From positions 39,920 to 103,919 of the forward strand of contig JAHQIW010007368.1 in NCBI GenBank assembly GCA_019055375.1: 64,000 nt of DNA, written 5' to 3'. Of this stretch, positions 62,430-64,000 are shown one piece after another. The position numbers and the translations under genes were made by a program. Every line of letters begins with the position of its first letter. Within the stretch, counting starts at the first letter, position 1. This stretch comes from Parelaphostrongylus tenuis. Lineage: Eukaryota > Nematoda > Chromadorea > Rhabditida > Metastrongylidae. The notes beneath the pieces are model-generated. The model made no database searches. It was not told the origin of the DNA and saw only the letters and a program-made list of their open reading frames with translations.

Positions 62430-62569
62430 GTTTTCTATGCCGTACGATTAGTAAAGTATAAACGTGGGCATCAAACTTCATTCAAAATCCGACTTTCACT
62501 AAACCCGGCAGATTATTGGGAAATATCCTACAAACTGGAATCATGGATCAAAACGCTCAATTCTGGTAC
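62430..62569 (+). CDS. Coding-like internal exon, unrecognised
   Basis: GTAACCAG acceptor, then VFYAVRLVKYKRGHQTSFKI, RLSLNPADYWEISYKLESWI and KTLNS, with one base left at a GTACTT donor. A preceding frame ends at a GTAGCA donor 70 bases upstream, but the phases do not match. It does not resemble a UGT. Confidence 0.4.
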
Positions 62570-62820
62570 TTCTCCTTAAAATCTTGTAGCTAAAATCTCG
62601 ACAATCTCGCGTTTCCTAGCGTCTAGTGACGTTCGACACTAAATATTCCAGTTACTCGGTTAGCTGTTTCCCACATTCAGTAAACTCTGAGAAACCCTTC
62701 CTCTAACTACCTGTGCAGGTGAGGCTACCTGTGCATTGTCACACACTTTGAAAGTTGACCTTACAGACTGGAAAACAATCGAAAGTAAATCTGAGATAAG
62801 GTGTCATAATTTGTTATTTT

Positions 62821-63030
62821 CAGACACTCTCCCTTCTGTTCATTCTTGGACTTGTAAACTTTTCCAAAGTTCTCAAGAGTCCGGGCTGCTGTTTTTCACT
62901 AGGACCTCAAGACTCTAGCTCCTATCTGGGAACCCGTCGCCGTGATGGCTCTTTTCTCTACATGCTCCTAAAAAATACTTCTACAATTGTGCAACTTCCC
63001 ATCTTGGTGCTCTTTCACGAGGGCACGAAG
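62821..63030 (+). CDS. Coding-like exon without an ATG, unrecognised
   Basis: TTATTTTCAG acceptor, then TLSLLFILGLVNFSKVLKSP, GPQDSSSYLGTRRRDGSFLY and ending LVLFHEGTK-stop. Hydrophobic start could be a membrane segment. No upstream exon linked. Confidence 0.3.
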
Positions 63031-63138
63031 TGATTCACTCGATTTGCCTAAATTTTGTCACCAGATGTCTTAACAGAGATCAGATATGTTGTCCTGGACT
63101 CATGCAGGTCTATCTCTGTCATTAGACAGTACACAAAC

Positions 63139-63339
63139 TCAACTGTTCCACTTAATCGCTTGTTGGCGGTTCCGAATCAATTGGCAATGTAATGTGTTGA
63201 GTGCGACTTCTGAAATATCTAGTCTCTCAAAACACTGTTTTTGAGACAACTTTTCATCGCCGCTGACGTAGTTGTGTTCTCTTATAAAGTTTATTTCTCC
63301 TTTCAACCCTAATATTAAAGGCAACTCTCTCGCAGCCAT
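63139..63339 (-). pseudogene. Possible pogo/Tc5-type transposase helix-turn-helix remnant
   Basis: LKGEINFIREHNYVSGDEKL then SQKQCFERLDISEVALNTL resembles the N-terminal DNA-binding helices of pogo-like transposases. No catalytic region follows. Confidence 0.3.
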
Positions 63340-64000
63340 TTGAGATGGTTAATTTTTGTGCCAAAGGAAGATGCCTTTTGAAAAAGGACACTCTAGGTAT
63401 TAGACATAGTTCTTCTTTGAGTGTTCATGCGGTATCAGAAACAAATGCGTTTCTGTTGGACCTTGTTTTTTTTGGACTTGAACTAATACAAATCTTTTGA
63501 AGCAATTCGGCAGATTAGGTAATGCTTGCTCTTTCTTCCTAAGGCATGATGCTACAGAAACAATATCTTCATTGAAGTGAAAATGTTATAGTTGCCAATC
63601 ATCGTCTTCCACTTCCTGTTATCTTGCTTCAGTTCTCGCATAACGTTTTCGAGGGTAGATGCCGATGATCTCATTGAAATTGCCTTGTTTTCACCTTCCT
63701 ACAAGAGTGTTAGTGTCAGTGTGGAGCATATACACGTTGATTGTTTAAACACCTTCCAATTAACTATCACTCTGAAAGAATGTTTTCAAGCCTTTCAAAG
63801 GTCTGATAAGGGCATCTCTAGTGGTAACCATACGTTTCGGTGCTCTCTCACACCTCGTCAGTAGCAAATGCCTTTCGGTTCACTAAACAACTAATGATGG
63901 CGGTGCCGAAGAAGTATCACTCTAAGTCAGGTAAAAGATCACTAGATGTGCCGTTCTCTCAGAGTAATTGATTGCCGATTGCAGGGCTTACGGCTGTTAC
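63340..64000. other. No feature other than the hammerhead
   Basis: No recognised gene or repeat family up to the window end. Confidence 0.3.
63816..63866 (-). ncRNA. Hammerhead ribozyme motif, near canonical
   Basis: Minus strand from 63865: GCUA, core CUGACGA (63861-63855), stem II GGUGU-GAGAGA-GCACC (five pairs, the last GU), GAAAC (63838-63834), GU, A (H17), then UGGU pairing with GCUA through two wobbles. All core positions fit; stem III is two pairs, as in PLE and retrozyme hammerheads. Its host element was not identified; the plus-strand frame at 63592-63864 overlaps it. Confidence 0.65.

Noticed and set aside
1..64000. CRISPR arrays, bacterial operons, ribosome binding sites
   Set aside because: None present; introns, SINE-like repeats and mariner/PLE/RTE elements show a eukaryotic genome.
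1..64000. SL1 RNA or 5S gene cluster
   Set aside because: No match to the SL1 leader sequence or a 5S-like block was seen on either strand.

Overview
This is eukaryotic DNA from a nematode, most likely a strongylid (hookworm-like) parasite; the clade is an inference. Coding exons are small, end at GT donors and begin at TTTTCAG-type acceptors. Several gene starts sit just after such an acceptor, as in spliced-leader trans-splicing. Two genes are recognised with confidence. One is a cytosolic tryptophanyl-tRNA synthetase (wars-1) on the + strand at 3.9-12.4 kb. The other is an nlp-42-type neuropeptide precursor on the + strand at 38.6-39.5 kb. A UDP-glucuronosyltransferase first exon lies at 61.2 kb.

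Region by region. 0-0.5 kb: first two exons of an unrecognised minus-strand gene running off the left edge. 3.9-12.4 kb: wars-1, eleven exons with repeat-filled introns. 13.4-13.6 kb: 3' end of a convergent minus-strand gene. 16.3-16.9 kb: another minus-strand gene end. 17.9-18.5 kb: RTE-type LINE relic. 23.4-24.2 kb: three units of a hammerhead-bearing repeat. 25.6-30.9 kb: scattered plus-strand exons, the last four (30.38-30.90 kb) joining in phase. 32.4-33.4 kb: dead DD37D mariner. 34.5-35.8 kb: host reading frame broken by a Penelope-like element (PLE). 37.9-38.4 kb, 41.4-41.6 kb and 43.8-46.3 kb: minus-strand gene ends, the last a CCCH zinc-finger gene. 46-53 kb: nested repeats, foldbacks and an internally deleted mariner. 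55.1-55.6 kb: three phase-consistent minus-strand exons. 59.0-60.66 kb: a second, longer PLE. 61-64 kb: UGT exon, isolated exons and a hammerhead motif near the right edge.

The most notable signal is catalytic RNA. A dispersed repeat (called R4 here) carries a hammerhead-ribozyme fold in six copies, with compensatory stem changes between copies and one head-to-tail pair with a period of about 315 bp. Both young PLE copies carry a hammerhead at their 3' ends. Another near-canonical hammerhead lies at 63.8 kb, and a decayed one at 14.7 kb.

Other repeats are two tRNA-derived SINE-like families. R1 has an A box like TGGCGCAGTGG. R2 has an A box like TGGCCGAGTGG. R3 is a foldback family with an embedded tRNA-like segment. 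R5 is a dispersed non-coding repeat. The genes show no operon or shared pathway. Most unrecognised exons were called by eye from open frame, residue composition and splice phase, so their confidence is moderate or low.
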